DNA of 64,000 nt, from NCBI RefSeq assembly GCF_000283155.1, contig NW_004454156.1, positions 35,350,570 through 35,414,569 on the forward strand, given 5' to 3'. The notes beneath the pieces are model-generated. The model saw nothing but the letters and a program-made list of their open reading frames with translations. It was not told the DNA's origin and did no database searches. Origin of the DNA: Ceratotherium simum simum. Taxonomy: Eukaryota; Chordata; Mammalia; Perissodactyla; Rhinocerotidae. This document shows positions 63,846-64,000 of this stretch, piece after piece. Both the position numbers and the translations under genes were made by a program. Every line of letters begins with the position of its first letter. Within the stretch, counting starts at the first letter, position 1.

Positions 63846-64000
63846 AAATATTCCCCCAAATCCAGCCTCTACATCTGACATAGCAAGGATATCAGGACCA
63901 CCCTGCTACAGGCTCATTTCCCAGCCTCCCTTGCAGCTAGGTGAGGCCATGTGACTACTTCCAGCCAATGGGGTGTGAGGCAAAATGATGCGCCGCTTCC

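Larger units (their letters stand above)
55874..64000 (+). other. CYTH4: CYTH4 intron 1 (partial)
   Basis: No sequence encoding the expected second exon (a coiled-coil with an ELQRIKWHRKQ-like stretch) was found up to the window end. The interval holds L2 and MIR copies, one ERE SINE and a GC-rich block, each listed separately. 61115-62890 and 63240-63755 hold nothing I recognise. Confidence 0.7.

Overview
The window is mammalian nuclear DNA. Its genes are intron-split with GT/AG junctions, most of it is non-coding, and it is full of old mammalian repeats (MIR, L2, L1). Four tRNA-derived SINEs, with a GGCCGGCC-type head and a tail reading GATGTTAGC(C/T)CA then CTTCCTC, match the ERE family of odd-toed ungulates. 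The source is therefore probably a horse, rhinoceros or tapir relative. The region corresponds to human 22q12.3-q13.1.

Two real genes are visible. RAC2, a leukocyte Rho-family GTPase, is complete on the minus strand: six coding exons between 24327 (ATG) and 10101 (stop) encode 192 residues, with a probable polyadenylation signal at 9275-9280. CYTH4, an ARF exchange factor enriched in leukocytes, begins on the plus strand at 55855. Only its 19-nt first coding exon is visible; the rest must lie beyond 64000, so 55874-64000 is intron 1.

Layout: 1-9250 is the flank downstream of RAC2, made of L2, MIR and L1-like debris. 9250-24480 is RAC2 with MIR-rich introns. 24480-55700 is the 31-kb spacer between two divergently transcribed genes. 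It contains a 5-kb antisense L1 with two ERE insertions (27.0-32.1 kb), a second L1 (39.4-40.7 kb), a GC-rich stretch with two good CTCF-type motifs in divergent orientation (35.6 and 36.6 kb), a TGGA minisatellite (51.4-51.7 kb), and a 33-base G run beside an ERE (53.94 kb). 55700-64000 is the CYTH4 start and intron 1, including a GC-rich block at 58.2-58.55 kb.

I found no third protein-coding gene, structural RNA gene, CRISPR array, bacterial-type element or plainly novel biological system. The most interesting signals are regulatory: the divergent CTCF-like pair, one member of which appears to have arisen inside an L2 element; clustered ETS motifs near both gene starts; paired GATA motifs in RAC2 introns; and a pair of CRE-like sites at 45.87-45.89 kb. 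Repeat assignments rest on recalled consensus sequences, not on a RepeatMasker run, and their edges are approximate.
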